A DNA stretch of 64,000 bases from Ruthenibacterium avium (GTDB lineage Bacteria; Bacillota; Clostridia; Oscillospirales; Ruminococcaceae). The stretch lies in NCBI GenBank assembly GCA_019118905.1, contig DWYA01000013.1, positions 7,290-71,289 of the forward strand, given 5' to 3'. Both the position numbers and the translations under genes were made by a program. Under the pieces are notes generated by a model. That model was not told the DNA's origin. It did not search any database and was given only the letters and a program-made list of their open reading frames with translations. Within the stretch, counting starts at the first letter, position 1. Each line of letters starts with the position of its first letter. Shown here in pieces: positions 8,040 through 15,927 of the stretch.

Positions 8040-8705
8040 ATGAATTTGAAAATTGCACCGTCGATTCTTTCGGCGGATTTTGCGTATTTGGCACAGGATT
8101 GCCGCGACGTTTTAAATGCCGGCGCAGACTGGCTGCATATTGATGTAATGGACGGCGATTTTGTGCCCAATTTGTCGTTGGGAATCCCTGTTTTGGCGGG
8201 ACTTTCCAAGGCGGTGGACGCTTTTTATGATGTTCATTTGATGATTCGCCGTCCGCTGGAGTACATCGAGGCGTTTGCACGCGCCGGGGCTGATTTCATT
8301 ACCTTTCATTTAGAAGCCGACAGCGATGTGGAAAAAACCATCGAGGCCATCCATGCCGCAGGCTGCAAGGCAGCGGTATCGGTGAAGCCCGCTACCCCGG
8401 TGGAAGAAGTGTTCCCGTATCTTGACCGGCTGGATATGGTGCTGATTATGAGTGTAGAGCCCGGCTTTGGCGGGCAGAAGTTCATGCCGCAGGCAATGGA
8501 TAAAATTGCCGCGCTGCGTGAGCGCGCCGGTGATGGGCTGATGATTCAAGTAGATGGCGGTGTGGATGCTAATACAGCGCCCCTTTGCACGCGCGCCGGT
8601 GCCGATGTGCTGGTGGCGGGCAGCGCCGTGTTTGGCAAAAAAAACCGCAAAGAGGCAATTTCGGCCATTCGCAGTGCTTGTGAACATGGAGAAAGCAGCC
8701 TATGA
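8040..8705 (+). CDS. rpe: Ribulose-phosphate 3-epimerase
   Basis: Interconverts ribulose 5-phosphate and xylulose 5-phosphate in the pentose phosphate pathway. The 221-residue TIM barrel starts at ATG 8040 (MNLKIAPSILSADFAYL) behind AGGAGG; the longer open frame from 7920 overlaps the promoter and was rejected. Metal and catalytic residues appear in HIDVMDGDFVPN (His, Asp), HLMIRRP (His) and MIQVDGGVD (Asp), and the phosphate loop in MSVEPGFGGQKF. The stop overlaps the next start (ATGA), so the first Rnf-like gene is translationally coupled to it, an unusual pairing of a sugar-phosphate enzyme with membrane electron-transport subunits. Confidence 0.96.
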   Translation: MNLKIAPSILSADFAYLAQDCRDVLNAGADWLHIDVMDGDFVPNLSLGIPVLAGLSKAVDAFYDVHLMIRRPLEYIEAFARAGADFITFHLEADSDVEKTIEAIHAAGCKAAVSVKPATPVEEVFPYLDRLDMVLIMSVEPGFGGQKFMPQAMDKIAALRERAGDGLMIQVDGGVDANTAPLCTRAGADVLVAGSAVFGKKNRKEAISAIRSACEHGESSL

Positions 8706-9697
8706 GCACAGGGAAAGTATATTTGAAAATGCCCACGGCGCATGAAGCCAACCGCGACATGGTGTTTATGATGCTGCCGCTGCTTGTGATGGCGTGTTAT
8801 TTGTATGGCGCGCGTCCGGCGGTGCTGTGCATTACCGCCGTGGTGACGGCAACCGTGTGCGACTATTTGGTGGCTTGGCTGCGCGGCTTTCAGCGCGACC
8901 AAACTGAAAATTCCAGTGTGCCTGCCGCGTTGGTGATGACCATGCTGTTCCCCGCCACAGTGCCTTACTATATTGTAGCAACGTCTACGGCGGTGCTGGT
9001 GCTGGTGGGCAAAGCGGCGTTTGGCGGATGGGGAAGTTACCCTTTCCATCTGTCCGCGTTGGGATATTGTACGGCGGCGGCAAGCTGGCCGGAACAAATG
9101 CTGCAATATCCGGTGCCGTATACCGATATTGATATTTTTTCCACGGCCAATGCGACGATGGCGGACAGCACGTTTCATTCGCTGAGTGTAGGCGGTATGC
9201 CCAACGTGCGCATGACAAACTTGCTTTTGGGCAATTATGCGGGGCCGATGGGAACAACGGCCATTTTGGTGATTATTGCCTGTGCGATGTATTTGTGGAT
9301 GCGCCGTGAGATTGACCTTGCCATTCCGGCCGGCTTTTTGCTGACCTGTTTTTTTATTGCGCTGATTTTTCCGCGCGTGGGAAATGTGATGGAAACGGCG
9401 TCTCTGTATGAACAGTTTTATTTGCGTTATCAATCGGTGAAATACGAGCTTTTGACCGGTGCAATGCTGTACGCGGCGGTGTTTTTAATCAATGACCCGT
9501 CCACAAGGCCGCGCAGCCGGCGTGCTTATTTCGCATATGGCGTGGCTGTGGGATTGACCACAATGGCGTTCCGCTATTTCGGCAGCTATGACATTGCCGT
9601 ATGTTTTGCCATTTTGCTGGTGAACGCGCTTTCCGGCTGTTTAGACCGTTGGTTTGCGCCGAAAGCTCATAAAAAGGAGGCGCTGCACGGTGAATGA
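8702..9697 (+). CDS. RnfD/NqrB-like membrane subunit
   Basis: A 331-residue protein with about nine membrane segments, matching the RnfD/NqrB/RseD family. In complete Rnf complexes RnfD carries a covalent FMN and helps couple ferredoxin:NAD oxidoreduction to ion transport. Visible similarities are the N-terminal MVFMMLPLLVMACYLYGA and the RDQTENSSVPAALVMTMLFPA stretch (in parts), and a loop before a helix ending MTNLLLGNYAGPMG. The FMN-bearing Thr motif is normally S(T)GAT-like; here the nearest Thr lies in VRMTNLLLG, so cofactor attachment is uncertain. ATG 8702 overlaps the rpe stop. Two further Rnf-like genes overlap in turn. It may be a diverged complex rather than a working Rnf. Confidence 0.75.
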   Translation: MSTGKVYLKMPTAHEANRDMVFMMLPLLVMACYLYGARPAVLCITAVVTATVCDYLVAWLRGFQRDQTENSSVPAALVMTMLFPATVPYYIVATSTAVLVLVGKAAFGGWGSYPFHLSALGYCTAAASWPEQMLQYPVPYTDIDIFSTANATMADSTFHSLSVGGMPNVRMTNLLLGNYAGPMGTTAILVIIACAMYLWMRREIDLAIPAGFLLTCFFIALIFPRVGNVMETASLYEQFYLRYQSVKYELLTGAMLYAAVFLINDPSTRPRSRRAYFAYGVAVGLTTMAFRYFGSYDIAVCFAILLVNALSGCLDRWFAPKAHKKEALHGE

Positions 9698-10337
9698 AGA
9701 AGAACTGAAAGCGGCCGAGCTGGCGCGCCGCATTAAAAAAGACCGTGTGTTTTTAAATAACCCTGTGGTGATGCAGGGCCTTGGGTTGGCGCCGCTGGTG
9801 GTGGCAGCTGTGAGCCTGCAAAACGCCGTGATATTGGCTGTGGCGCTGCTGTTGATTTTAACTCCCACGCGCGTATTGGCTGCTTTTTTAACGCGGTTTT
9901 CGCTGTTTCGATTCCGCGGCTTGACGTATGCGCTTTCCGCGTGTGTGGTTTATATCGGCGCCTTGTTCGTGTTAAGACAACTCTACACCCCGGCACAGCT
10001 GGGGCTGCTGGGGCTTTACCTGCCGCTGCTGTGCGCTGACCCCATTGTGCTCAAGCGCTATGAGCGCCCGCAGCGCGAACGGGTGAAAACGGCTTTGAAT
10101 AAAGGCTTGATTACTAGTGCGGGCTATATTGCAGCTTTGTTTTTGATTGCGGGCATTCGGGAGTTTTTAGGTACAGGATGCCTGTTTGGCCATGCTGTGA
10201 TGTCGTACAGCCTGCTGCCGCTGGCGGTGCTGCCCATGGGCGGGTTTATCCTGTTGGGCCTGCTGATTGCGGCGTGGCGCAGTGCGGCCTCCATTGTGAA
10301 GCGCCAAATGGCTTTGGGGGTGAAGCAACAGACATGA
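9690..10337 (+). CDS. RnfE-like membrane subunit
   Basis: A 215-residue protein with about six membrane helices. The opening after a charged N-terminus, VFLNNPVVMQGLGLAPLVVA, resembles the RnfE/NqrD signature (NPVLVQLLGLCP) and REFLGTG near the end recalls the REx(L/F)G motif of the RnfE family. The family forms the inner membrane core of Rnf together with RnfA. GTG 9690 is chosen because AAGGAGG lies about 10 bases upstream; it overlaps the end of the RnfD-like gene by eight bases. The Cys residues that bind the in-membrane iron-sulfur cluster in characterised RnfA/E are not evident in the first helix. Confidence 0.75.
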   Translation: MNEEELKAAELARRIKKDRVFLNNPVVMQGLGLAPLVVAAVSLQNAVILAVALLLILTPTRVLAAFLTRFSLFRFRGLTYALSACVVYIGALFVLRQLYTPAQLGLLGLYLPLLCADPIVLKRYERPQRERVKTALNKGLITSAGYIAALFLIAGIREFLGTGCLFGHAVMSYSLLPLAVLPMGGFILLGLLIAAWRSAASIVKRQMALGVKQQT

Positions 10338-10942
10338 GAGAATTGATGCAGGCAATTTTTGACTTTTTTCTGTATATGATCATGGCGGTTTTTGCACAAA
10401 ATGCGGTGTTTACCCGTGCGCTTGGCGTATCGCGCTTAACGAAAATTGTGGAGGATCATTCCGACACGCTCACCTTTAGCATTCTGCTGTGCTGTGTGCA
10501 GATTATCAGCGCTCCGCTGGGGTATTTGGCCACCGGTATGATGAATCGATGGAGTTATCAAATTTACTTCCGACCGCTGATTTTTACCCTTTGCGCCGCA
10601 GTGGCTTTTTTTGTAGTGCTTGGCGTGGTGGTGGCCATCCGCAAAGTGCATATTGCCCGCCATGCCGTGGCGGCGCTGCCCATGGCGACGTTTAATACTT
10701 GTATTTTGGGTACGCTGATGGTTTCGGCAACACAGGGCTTTGACTTTAAACAGACGATGGGATTTGCCATTGGCAGCGGATTGGGCTATGTTTTGGCCGT
10801 TCAGGTGGTGGCGGAAGGCCAGCGAAAGCTGGACCACAGCCGCGTGCCCGAGATGTTTCGCGGGCTGCCGGTTACGCTGCTTTATATTGGCATTTTGGCA
10901 TTGGCGATTTACGGATTGACAGGCCACACAGTAACTTTTTAA
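10334..10942 (+). CDS. RnfA-like membrane subunit
   Basis: A 202-residue membrane protein with about six helices, similar to RnfA/NqrE. VFAQNAVFTRALGVSRLTK aligns with the RnfA pattern NNFVLSRFLGICP, but the Cys of that motif is replaced, which in known complexes is a ligand of the membrane [2Fe-2S] cluster. It starts at ATG 10334, overlapping the previous stop. It completes a D-E-A trio; the soluble and redox subunits RnfB, RnfC and RnfG are not nearby. Possible readings are a partial complex whose other genes are elsewhere, or a derived membrane module with a different role. Confidence 0.72.
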   Translation: MRELMQAIFDFFLYMIMAVFAQNAVFTRALGVSRLTKIVEDHSDTLTFSILLCCVQIISAPLGYLATGMMNRWSYQIYFRPLIFTLCAAVAFFVVLGVVVAIRKVHIARHAVAALPMATFNTCILGTLMVSATQGFDFKQTMGFAIGSGLGYVLAVQVVAEGQRKLDHSRVPEMFRGLPVTLLYIGILALAIYGLTGHTVTF

Positions 10943-10998
10943 AGGCAAACAGTGCAAAGCTGCTTGCCGCATTGGGGCATGAGAGGAGTTTTTTTACA

Positions 10999-11427
10999 AT
11001 GCTGGTACGCAATGTTACCATGGAGGAGGCGGATCAGCTGTATCCGCTGCTCTGCTTGTCCGTTCGCAAGGAGCTGGACAGGGAGCTGTTTCAAACCTAT
11101 TTGATGCAGGCGCTGGAAAAGCCGACAAGACGCATTTTACTGGGCTATGATGGAGGTATTCCGGTCGGGTTTGCGGATGCAGAAGTGCGCGCGTCGCTGT
11201 CCGATTGTGCGCTTGTAGGGTGCATTCACAGCTTATTTGTGCGTGAGGAATGCCGTGGCCGCGGTGTCGGCACCGGGCTTTTGATGAATTTATCGACGCA
11301 AATGAAAAAAATGGGCTGTACGCTGATGACGGCGACTTCCTCGCGTGTCAATGTGCGCAGCCAAGAGTTTTTGGAGCAGCGCGGGTTCTTGCGTTCGCAA
11401 TACTGTTTTACCCGTGAGCTGGCTTGA
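10999..11427 (+). CDS. GNAT-family N-acetyltransferase
   Basis: A 142-residue GNAT enzyme that transfers an acetyl group from acetyl-CoA to an unidentified amine. The acetyl-CoA motif A is clear: IHSLFVREECRGRGVGTGLL (strand 4, then R/Q-x-x-G-x-G/A), followed by a C-terminal segment SQEFLEQRGFLRSQYCF with the usual 'FLEQRGF' beta bulge. The frame extends nine codons upstream, but ATG 10999 (MLVRNVTMEEADQL) has a GGAG site about 10 bases away. It lies 56 bases behind the Rnf-like trio with no terminator between, so it could be in the same transcript. It is followed by a terminator that was invaded by repeat copy A. Confidence 0.85.
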   Translation: MLVRNVTMEEADQLYPLLCLSVRKELDRELFQTYLMQALEKPTRRILLGYDGGIPVGFADAEVRASLSDCALVGCIHSLFVREECRGRGVGTGLLMNLSTQMKKMGCTLMTATSSRVNVRSQEFLEQRGFLRSQYCFTRELA

Positions 11428-11469
11428 TGATTTTTCTTTGCAAGTAAAATTTATAATAAAAATAATTTT

Positions 11470-11495
11470 AAGCTGCCGCAGTACTGCGGCAGCTT
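11470..11495 (+). terminator. Terminator stem interrupted by repeat copy A
   Basis: The near-perfect palindrome AAGCTGCCGCAG-TA-CTGCGGCAGCTT (11470-11495) should be followed by Ts but runs directly into the repeat. The last ten bases, GCGGCAGCTT, recur at 11616-11625 and there are followed by TTTTA, so the original T-run lies on the far side of the insertion. Confidence 0.7.
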
Positions 11496-11620
11496 CAGTT
11501 TGTCGAAAAAGCTTCGCTTTTTGACAAACTGAATCCCTATCACAAATGGAAAAGAGGGCTCAGCCCCCTTTTCCAAGCCTTTTTCCCCTTGCAGCCTGAC
11601 TTCTTTTTGAATCAGGCGGC
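11496..11620 (-). repeat. Dispersed terminator-associated repeat, copy A (one end short)
   Basis: About 125 bp, in the opposite orientation to copies B and C. It begins with the hairpin-forming end CAGTTTGTCGAAAAAGC... and ends at ...GAATCAGGCGGC, matching the reverse complement of the other copies across the CAAGGGGAAAAAGGCTTGG core. It lacks the last 17 or so bases of the full element (the GAGACTGTCGAAAAAGC end). It lies just upstream of the ribosome site of the GNAT-MnmM fusion gene. Confidence 0.8.
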
Positions 11621-11648
11621 AGCTTTTTTAAAAAAGAGGAGGATTGCT

Positions 11649-12497
11649 TTGCAGGTAGTGCGGGAAGCAGACAGCGATACCTGTTTGCTGCAAAAGGGCG
11701 GCGCAGTCATTGGGCGCGCGTCGATTTGTGAGGGCAAGGTTTCTTGCTGGGTGGACCCAAAGTGGCGCAGAAAGGGATATGGAACCTTTTTATTCAAACG
11801 AACCCTTGTGCTGCTGAATGTGCCGCTGAAGGAAACGTTAACGGCACAGGTGGAAGGTGAAGAAGGCGCATTTTTTGAAAAGTTTGGGTTTCGCGCAATC
11901 GGGGAAGGGGTTTACCGGCGTGAAACCGAAAAGCAGCGCAATGCTCTTTCGGTGGTGCATGATTTTTGGGAGCAGTATTTGATTTCCGGTACCTTTGCCT
12001 TGGACGCAACCGCAGGAAACGGATACGACACCGTGCTGCTCTGCCGTTTGGTTGGGCCACAGGGACATGTGGTTGCCATGGATATTCAGGCGCAAGCCGT
12101 ACACAATACAAAGGAGCGTCTGCGCAGCGAAGGGCTGCACGCACAGGTGGTACAGGACAGCCATGCAAATTTGGCGAGGTATGTGCCGCGGGAGGGGCTG
12201 GATGCCGCCGTATTTAATCTGGGCTATTTGCCCGGCGGCGCACATGACTTTTTTACGATGCCGGAATGCAGCATCCCGGCGATGAATACCGCGCTTTCGC
12301 TGCTGAAACCCGGCGGAATTTTAACAGTATGTGCTTATTCGGGAAAATTGCAGGGGACAGTGGAGCGTGACGCTGTATTGGAATGGGTGCAGGGATTGCC
12401 GCCGGAATTTTGCGTGCAGACCGAATGTTTTTCCCAGCGCAGCGGCCTGCCTCCGATTGCGGTATGCATCCGCAGGAAACCGCCGCAGAACGTGTGA
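11649..12497 (+). CDS. GNAT-like domain fused to MnmM/YtqB-type tRNA methyltransferase
   Basis: A 282-residue two-domain protein. Residues 1-95 look like a short GNAT domain (SCWVDPKWRRKGYGTFLF is motif A; FFEKFGFRAIGEGVY the end strand). Residues about 100-280 form a class I SAM methyltransferase of the rRNA_methylase/YtqB family: ALDATAGNGYDTVLLCRLVG (motif I, residue 116 on), AMDIQAQAV, and the family signature FNLGYLPGGAHD near residue 189. B. subtilis YtqB (MnmM) methylates nm5s2U of tRNA to mnm5s2U. The start was taken as TTG 11649, six bases after AGGAGG; the open frame back to 11589 runs into repeat copy A. The fusion partner's role is unknown. Confidence 0.82.
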   Translation: MQVVREADSDTCLLQKGGAVIGRASICEGKVSCWVDPKWRRKGYGTFLFKRTLVLLNVPLKETLTAQVEGEEGAFFEKFGFRAIGEGVYRRETEKQRNALSVVHDFWEQYLISGTFALDATAGNGYDTVLLCRLVGPQGHVVAMDIQAQAVHNTKERLRSEGLHAQVVQDSHANLARYVPREGLDAAVFNLGYLPGGAHDFFTMPECSIPAMNTALSLLKPGGILTVCAYSGKLQGTVERDAVLEWVQGLPPEFCVQTECFSQRSGLPPIAVCIRRKPPQNV

Positions 12498-12584
12498 AAA
12501 TCACAGTTTTAACACAAGAGCATGATACATTTGACACAAACGGTGGGTATACTGTAAGCATGAAATCAAAAGGAGGTTTCCATT

Positions 12585-13946
12585 ATGAATCACAACTGGG
12601 AATTTGATTACTCCAATTTATATAATCGTCAGCCGAACAACACGCCCAATGCAAGCGCACCCCAAGGTCAGCCTGCTTACCGTGAACCGCAGCCGATGTA
12701 TCACACCACGGGCGTGAACCTGCCGCCGGAGGGCGAGGATCCCAAAGCACCCAAGAAAGAAAATCGGTGGGGACGCCGGGTAGGCGCCGCAGTGGCGCTG
12801 GTCGTATTTTGTGCAGGCGCAGGCTTTGGCGGCGGATATTTGGGCGGTGTTGCGGCACGCGGCGCTTCCAGCCCCGTGGTGTACGAACAGCCGGATGAAG
12901 CTGCTACCGCCACGGACGGCTCAACAGGAACCAACACACAAGCGAGCAACGGCCTTTCGGCGGAATCGCTGAGCATTTCGCAAATTGCTTCCATCGTCAG
13001 CCCGAGTGTCGTGGAGGTAACTACCGAAACGATTTCCACGAATCCGTTCTTCCCACAGTATATTCAAGACGGTGCGGGTTCGGGCGTGATTATCAGTGAG
13101 GATGGCTACATTATCACGAATGCGCACGTCATTTCCGGCGCAAGCCAGATTAAAGTGCGTACATCCGATAAGACGGAGTATGAAGCAGAGCTGATTGGCT
13201 CGGATACCAAGAGCGATATTGCCGTTTTGAAGATTGAGGCCACCGGATTGACCCCGGCAGTCATCGGAGATTCGGATAAGCTGGTAGTAGGTGAGTTTAC
13301 GCTGGCGGTCGGCAACCCGATGGGTACGCTGGGCGGCACCGTGACAAACGGTATCATCTCCGCGCTGAACCGTGACATCACGGTAAAGGGCCAGACAATG
13401 AACTTGCTGCAAACGAATGCCGCGGTAAGCCCCGGTAACTCCGGCGGCGGCCTGTTCAATGAGAAAGGCGAGCTGATTGGCATTGTAAACGCGAAATCTG
13501 CCGAAGAAGGTGCAGAAGGCTTGGGCTTTGCCATCCCGGTAAACACCGCTATGCAAGTGGCACAGAGCTTGATTGACAACGGCTATGTGACGGGCCGTCC
13601 CGCGCTAGGCATCCAAGTGCTGGCTGTCAGCGATTGGCAGATGATGATGCAGTACGGCGTCAGCCAGCCCGGCGTTTATATCGTGGATGTCACCGAGGGT
13701 TCCTGTGCAGATAAAGCAGGGCTGCAAGCGGGCGATTTGTTCATCAGCATTGACGGCAATGCGGTTGCAGATACCGTGGACGTAACGAGTGCGCTGGACA
13801 GCCATGCCGTGGGCGACACCATTGAGGTGCAGGTGGCACGTCAAGGCAAGGTAGTGCAGGTGAGCGTGGTGCTGGAGGAGCAATCCGCACAGGCTGCACA
13901 GGCGGCAGCACAGCCTTCCAGCGAGCAGACGCAGCAGGCAGGCTAA
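12585..13946 (+). CDS. HtrA/DegP-type membrane-anchored serine protease with PDZ domain
   Basis: A cell-surface quality-control protease. The 453-residue protein has a Pro/Asn/Gln-rich cytoplasmic N-terminus (1-60), one membrane anchor (about 66-92, Ala/Gly/Val rich), a linker, a trypsin-like domain with the triad His (ITNAHVISG, about 181), Asp (KSDIAVLKIE, about 211) and Ser (SPGNSGGGLFN, about 285), and a C-terminal PDZ domain (about 330-430) beginning PALGIQVLAV and containing GVYIVDVTEGSCADKAGLQAGD. It ends in an Ala/Gln-rich tail. ATG 12585 follows AAAGGAGG. A TATACT at 12549-12554 may be its -10. It is monocistronic; its terminator is split by repeat copy B. Topology is typical of Firmicutes HtrA. 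Confidence 0.95.
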   Translation: MNHNWEFDYSNLYNRQPNNTPNASAPQGQPAYREPQPMYHTTGVNLPPEGEDPKAPKKENRWGRRVGAAVALVVFCAGAGFGGGYLGGVAARGASSPVVYEQPDEAATATDGSTGTNTQASNGLSAESLSISQIASIVSPSVVEVTTETISTNPFFPQYIQDGAGSGVIISEDGYIITNAHVISGASQIKVRTSDKTEYEAELIGSDTKSDIAVLKIEATGLTPAVIGDSDKLVVGEFTLAVGNPMGTLGGTVTNGIISALNRDITVKGQTMNLLQTNAAVSPGNSGGGLFNEKGELIGIVNAKSAEEGAEGLGFAIPVNTAMQVAQSLIDNGYVTGRPALGIQVLAVSDWQMMMQYGVSQPGVYIVDVTEGSCADKAGLQAGDLFISIDGNAVADTVDVTSALDSHAVGDTIEVQVARQGKVVQVSVVLEEQSAQAAQAAAQPSSEQTQQAG

Positions 13947-13976
13947 ACCGAAAACCAACAATAGGTGAATTAACTG

Positions 13977-14008
13977 AATGGGCGCTTTCCGAAAGGAGAG
14001 CGCCCATT
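13977..14008 (+). terminator. Left copy of a duplicated terminator hairpin
   Basis: A 32-base hairpin AATGGGCGCT...AGCGCCCATT just after the HtrA gene. It differs by one loop base from the copy at 14153-14184 and lacks a long T-run. Confidence 0.7.
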
Positions 14009-14009
14009 T

Positions 14010-14151
14010 GAGACTGCCCCAACACTGCCGCCTGATGCAGAAAGAACCCGGGCTGCAAGGGGAAAAAGGCTTGGAAAAGGGGGCTAGCCCTCTTTTCCAT
14101 TTTAGATAAAGCCTCAGTTTGTGAAAAAGCGAAGCTTTTTTCGACAAACTG
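14010..14151 (+). repeat. Dispersed terminator-associated repeat, copy B
   Basis: 142 bp, from GAGACTGCCC to CGACAAACTG, flanked on both sides by the same 32-base terminator hairpin. It contains the shared core GGGCTGCAAGGGGAAAAAGG and ends in the hairpin CAGTTTGTGAAAAAGC...GCTTTTTTCGACAAACTG. It is exactly the same length as copy C. Confidence 0.85.
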
Positions 14152-14152
14152 G

Positions 14153-14190
14153 AATGGGCGCTTTCCGCAAGGAGAGCGCCCATTTTTTGA
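14153..14190 (+). terminator. Right copy of the duplicated terminator hairpin
   Basis: A 32-base stem-loop like that at 13977-14008, here followed by TTTTTT. It is the functional-looking half of the original HtrA terminator. Confidence 0.75.
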
Positions 14191-14281
14191 TGTGTGCTTG
14201 CGGCTTTTTGCCGAACGGATTATAATAGAACGCAGGCATATGGAAAATGGGTATGCCTAAGGCATCAAAAGGAGAAACGTT

Positions 14282-15310
14282 ATGGAAATTACCATTCAAA
14301 AAGCGGTATTGCATATTTTAGATACACAAGTGACAGCGCCTGTGCTGTCTGATCTATTGATTGAGCAAGAGGAAGCGCTGATCTACTTGGGTTCTTTGGC
14401 TGCCAAAGCATGGAAAAGTGAGGAAGCGCGCGGATGTGAGTTGATAGAGGATTCCTTTTTTCGGCAAACAGATGCGAGCCGTTTAGAACGCGATTTTGTG
14501 GCGCAAACGGGAGAGCTGGCTCAAAAATGGTTTGATGTGATGCAAGTGCAGCCCGCTATTCCTGCCGGGGATGTGGCGTTTCTTTGGCTGACCATTGACG
14601 GCGTGGAATATTTTGCCGCAATGAAGCTGAATTATAAAGCCGGATGGGTACACTATTTTGAAATGCATGAGGAAGGCACGGCGTCCAATCGTATTGTGCG
14701 GCAGGAAACTATGCTGCCCGCCGGAACAGCCAAGCCCGATGAAGCGTTTTTTGTTGCGGTACAGCCGCTGGGCAGCACCGTGCGCATTTTAGAAAAAAAG
14801 TATGAAATAGATGGCCGAAAGCAAGCTTACTTGGCACATTCCGTAGTGGGGGCACGGCCGGGCATGTCGCCCAAAGAAAAGCTGGCCGCCATTTGTGAGG
14901 CGGCACAAGAGGTCAACCAGCAGTTTTACGGCAGTTTGGGTGTGGAAGAACCGGAGGTTGCCGCGGCAGTATGTGAAGAATACCGCAGCTATCGAAGCCA
15001 AGCGACGCAGAGCTTGGAAGAACCGGAGCCTGCTGTCCCGGTGGCACAGCTTTGTGAAAAGCTGTATGGCGATTTACCTCATGCAAAAGAAGCGTTTGAA
15101 AAAGAGCTGGCACAGCGTGAGATTGAAATGGATGAACCTATGCCGATGCCGAGCACCGGAGTGCGCAAACTGCAAAAGCAGTCGCTGCGTTCCAGCGGCG
15201 GCGTGGAGATTAAAGTACCCGTCAGCATTTACCGCGATGAAAATGAAATTCAATTTATCAAAAACAGCGACGGAACAACCTCTTTATTGATTAAAAATAT
15301 TTTGCTGTAA
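14282..15310 (+). CDS. Nucleoid-associated protein, NdpA/YejK family
   Basis: A 342-residue soluble protein of the 37-kDa nucleoid-associated family. Typical marks are the start ITIQKAVLHILD, a central AMKLNYKAGWVHYF (the family's LK-NY...IH stretch), the long helical middle, and the C-terminal SGGVEIKVPVSIY followed by EIQFIKNSDGTTSLLIKNI, which matches the family ending (GIEI.iPv...vef..npDGt.si.IkNI). ATG 14282 follows AAGGAG. Members bind DNA with little sequence preference; in Gram-positives the role is poorly known and often phage- or defence-linked. It stands alone between the HtrA terminator and the rhodanese gene. Confidence 0.82.
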   Translation: MEITIQKAVLHILDTQVTAPVLSDLLIEQEEALIYLGSLAAKAWKSEEARGCELIEDSFFRQTDASRLERDFVAQTGELAQKWFDVMQVQPAIPAGDVAFLWLTIDGVEYFAAMKLNYKAGWVHYFEMHEEGTASNRIVRQETMLPAGTAKPDEAFFVAVQPLGSTVRILEKKYEIDGRKQAYLAHSVVGARPGMSPKEKLAAICEAAQEVNQQFYGSLGVEEPEVAAAVCEEYRSYRSQATQSLEEPEPAVPVAQLCEKLYGDLPHAKEAFEKELAQREIEMDEPMPMPSTGVRKLQKQSLRSSGGVEIKVPVSIYRDENEIQFIKNSDGTTSLLIKNILL

Positions 15311-15433
15311 GCTTTCCCTTTGAAGCGCATACAGCAAGTGCTGTGTGATGATGTCACAGGATGTTATATACTGGAATAGTATAATAACAAAAAACAGTAC
15401 AAAGCTGCTGTATGAAAAACAGGGGTGACAAAC

Positions 15434-15757
15434 ATGAATTTCCTTCAATTATTCCATAAAACAGATATCAATCAAGGCGTGCAAGAATGCCGCGACACAG
15501 AGAATGCAATCCTTTTAGATGTGCGTACCGCCGAAGAATACCGCGAGGGACACATTCCCGGCAGTATTAATATTCCTTTGGATGCGCTGGACGGCATTGA
15601 CAAGCAGATTACCGAGCGTCAAACTCCCATTTTTGTCTACTGCCACAGCGGCGGAAGAAGCGCACACGCAAAGCACTATTTGAACCAGATGGGGTATCAA
15701 AACGTGACAAACATCGGCGGTATCATGAGCTATCGCGGCGAGGTAGAACGCGGATAA
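15434..15757 (+). CDS. Single-domain rhodanese (sulfurtransferase-like)
   Basis: A 107-residue protein consisting of one rhodanese domain. LLDVRTAEEYREGHIPGSINIP is the CH2A region and the active-site loop is FVYCHSGGRSAHA with the catalytic Cys, six residues long as in sulfur-transferring members. It probably carries persulfide sulfur in the cytoplasm; no signal peptide. ATG 15434 has AGGGGTG upstream; a GTG nine bases earlier is part of that site. A TATAAT-like element occurs about 50 bases upstream. It is closed by the terminator at 15777-15817. Confidence 0.92.
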   Translation: MNFLQLFHKTDINQGVQECRDTENAILLDVRTAEEYREGHIPGSINIPLDALDGIDKQITERQTPIFVYCHSGGRSAHAKHYLNQMGYQNVTNIGGIMSYRGEVERG

Positions 15758-15776
15758 ATTGCGGATGAAATGCGAG

Positions 15777-15817
15777 AAGGCATAGCACAGGCATTTTGCT
15801 TGTGTTATGCCTTTTTT
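15777..15817 (+). terminator. Rho-independent terminator after the rhodanese gene
   Basis: AAGGCATAGCACA pairs with TGTGTTATGCCTT and is followed by TTTTTT. Confidence 0.85.
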
Positions 15818-15927
15818 GCTGCCAGCGTAAAAGAGATGAAATTTATCATTAAATATTTAATGATAAACATTAAAAAATGCTTGTAAATTGTTGAATGGCA
15901 TGATACAATCAAGATGAGGTGATTGCT

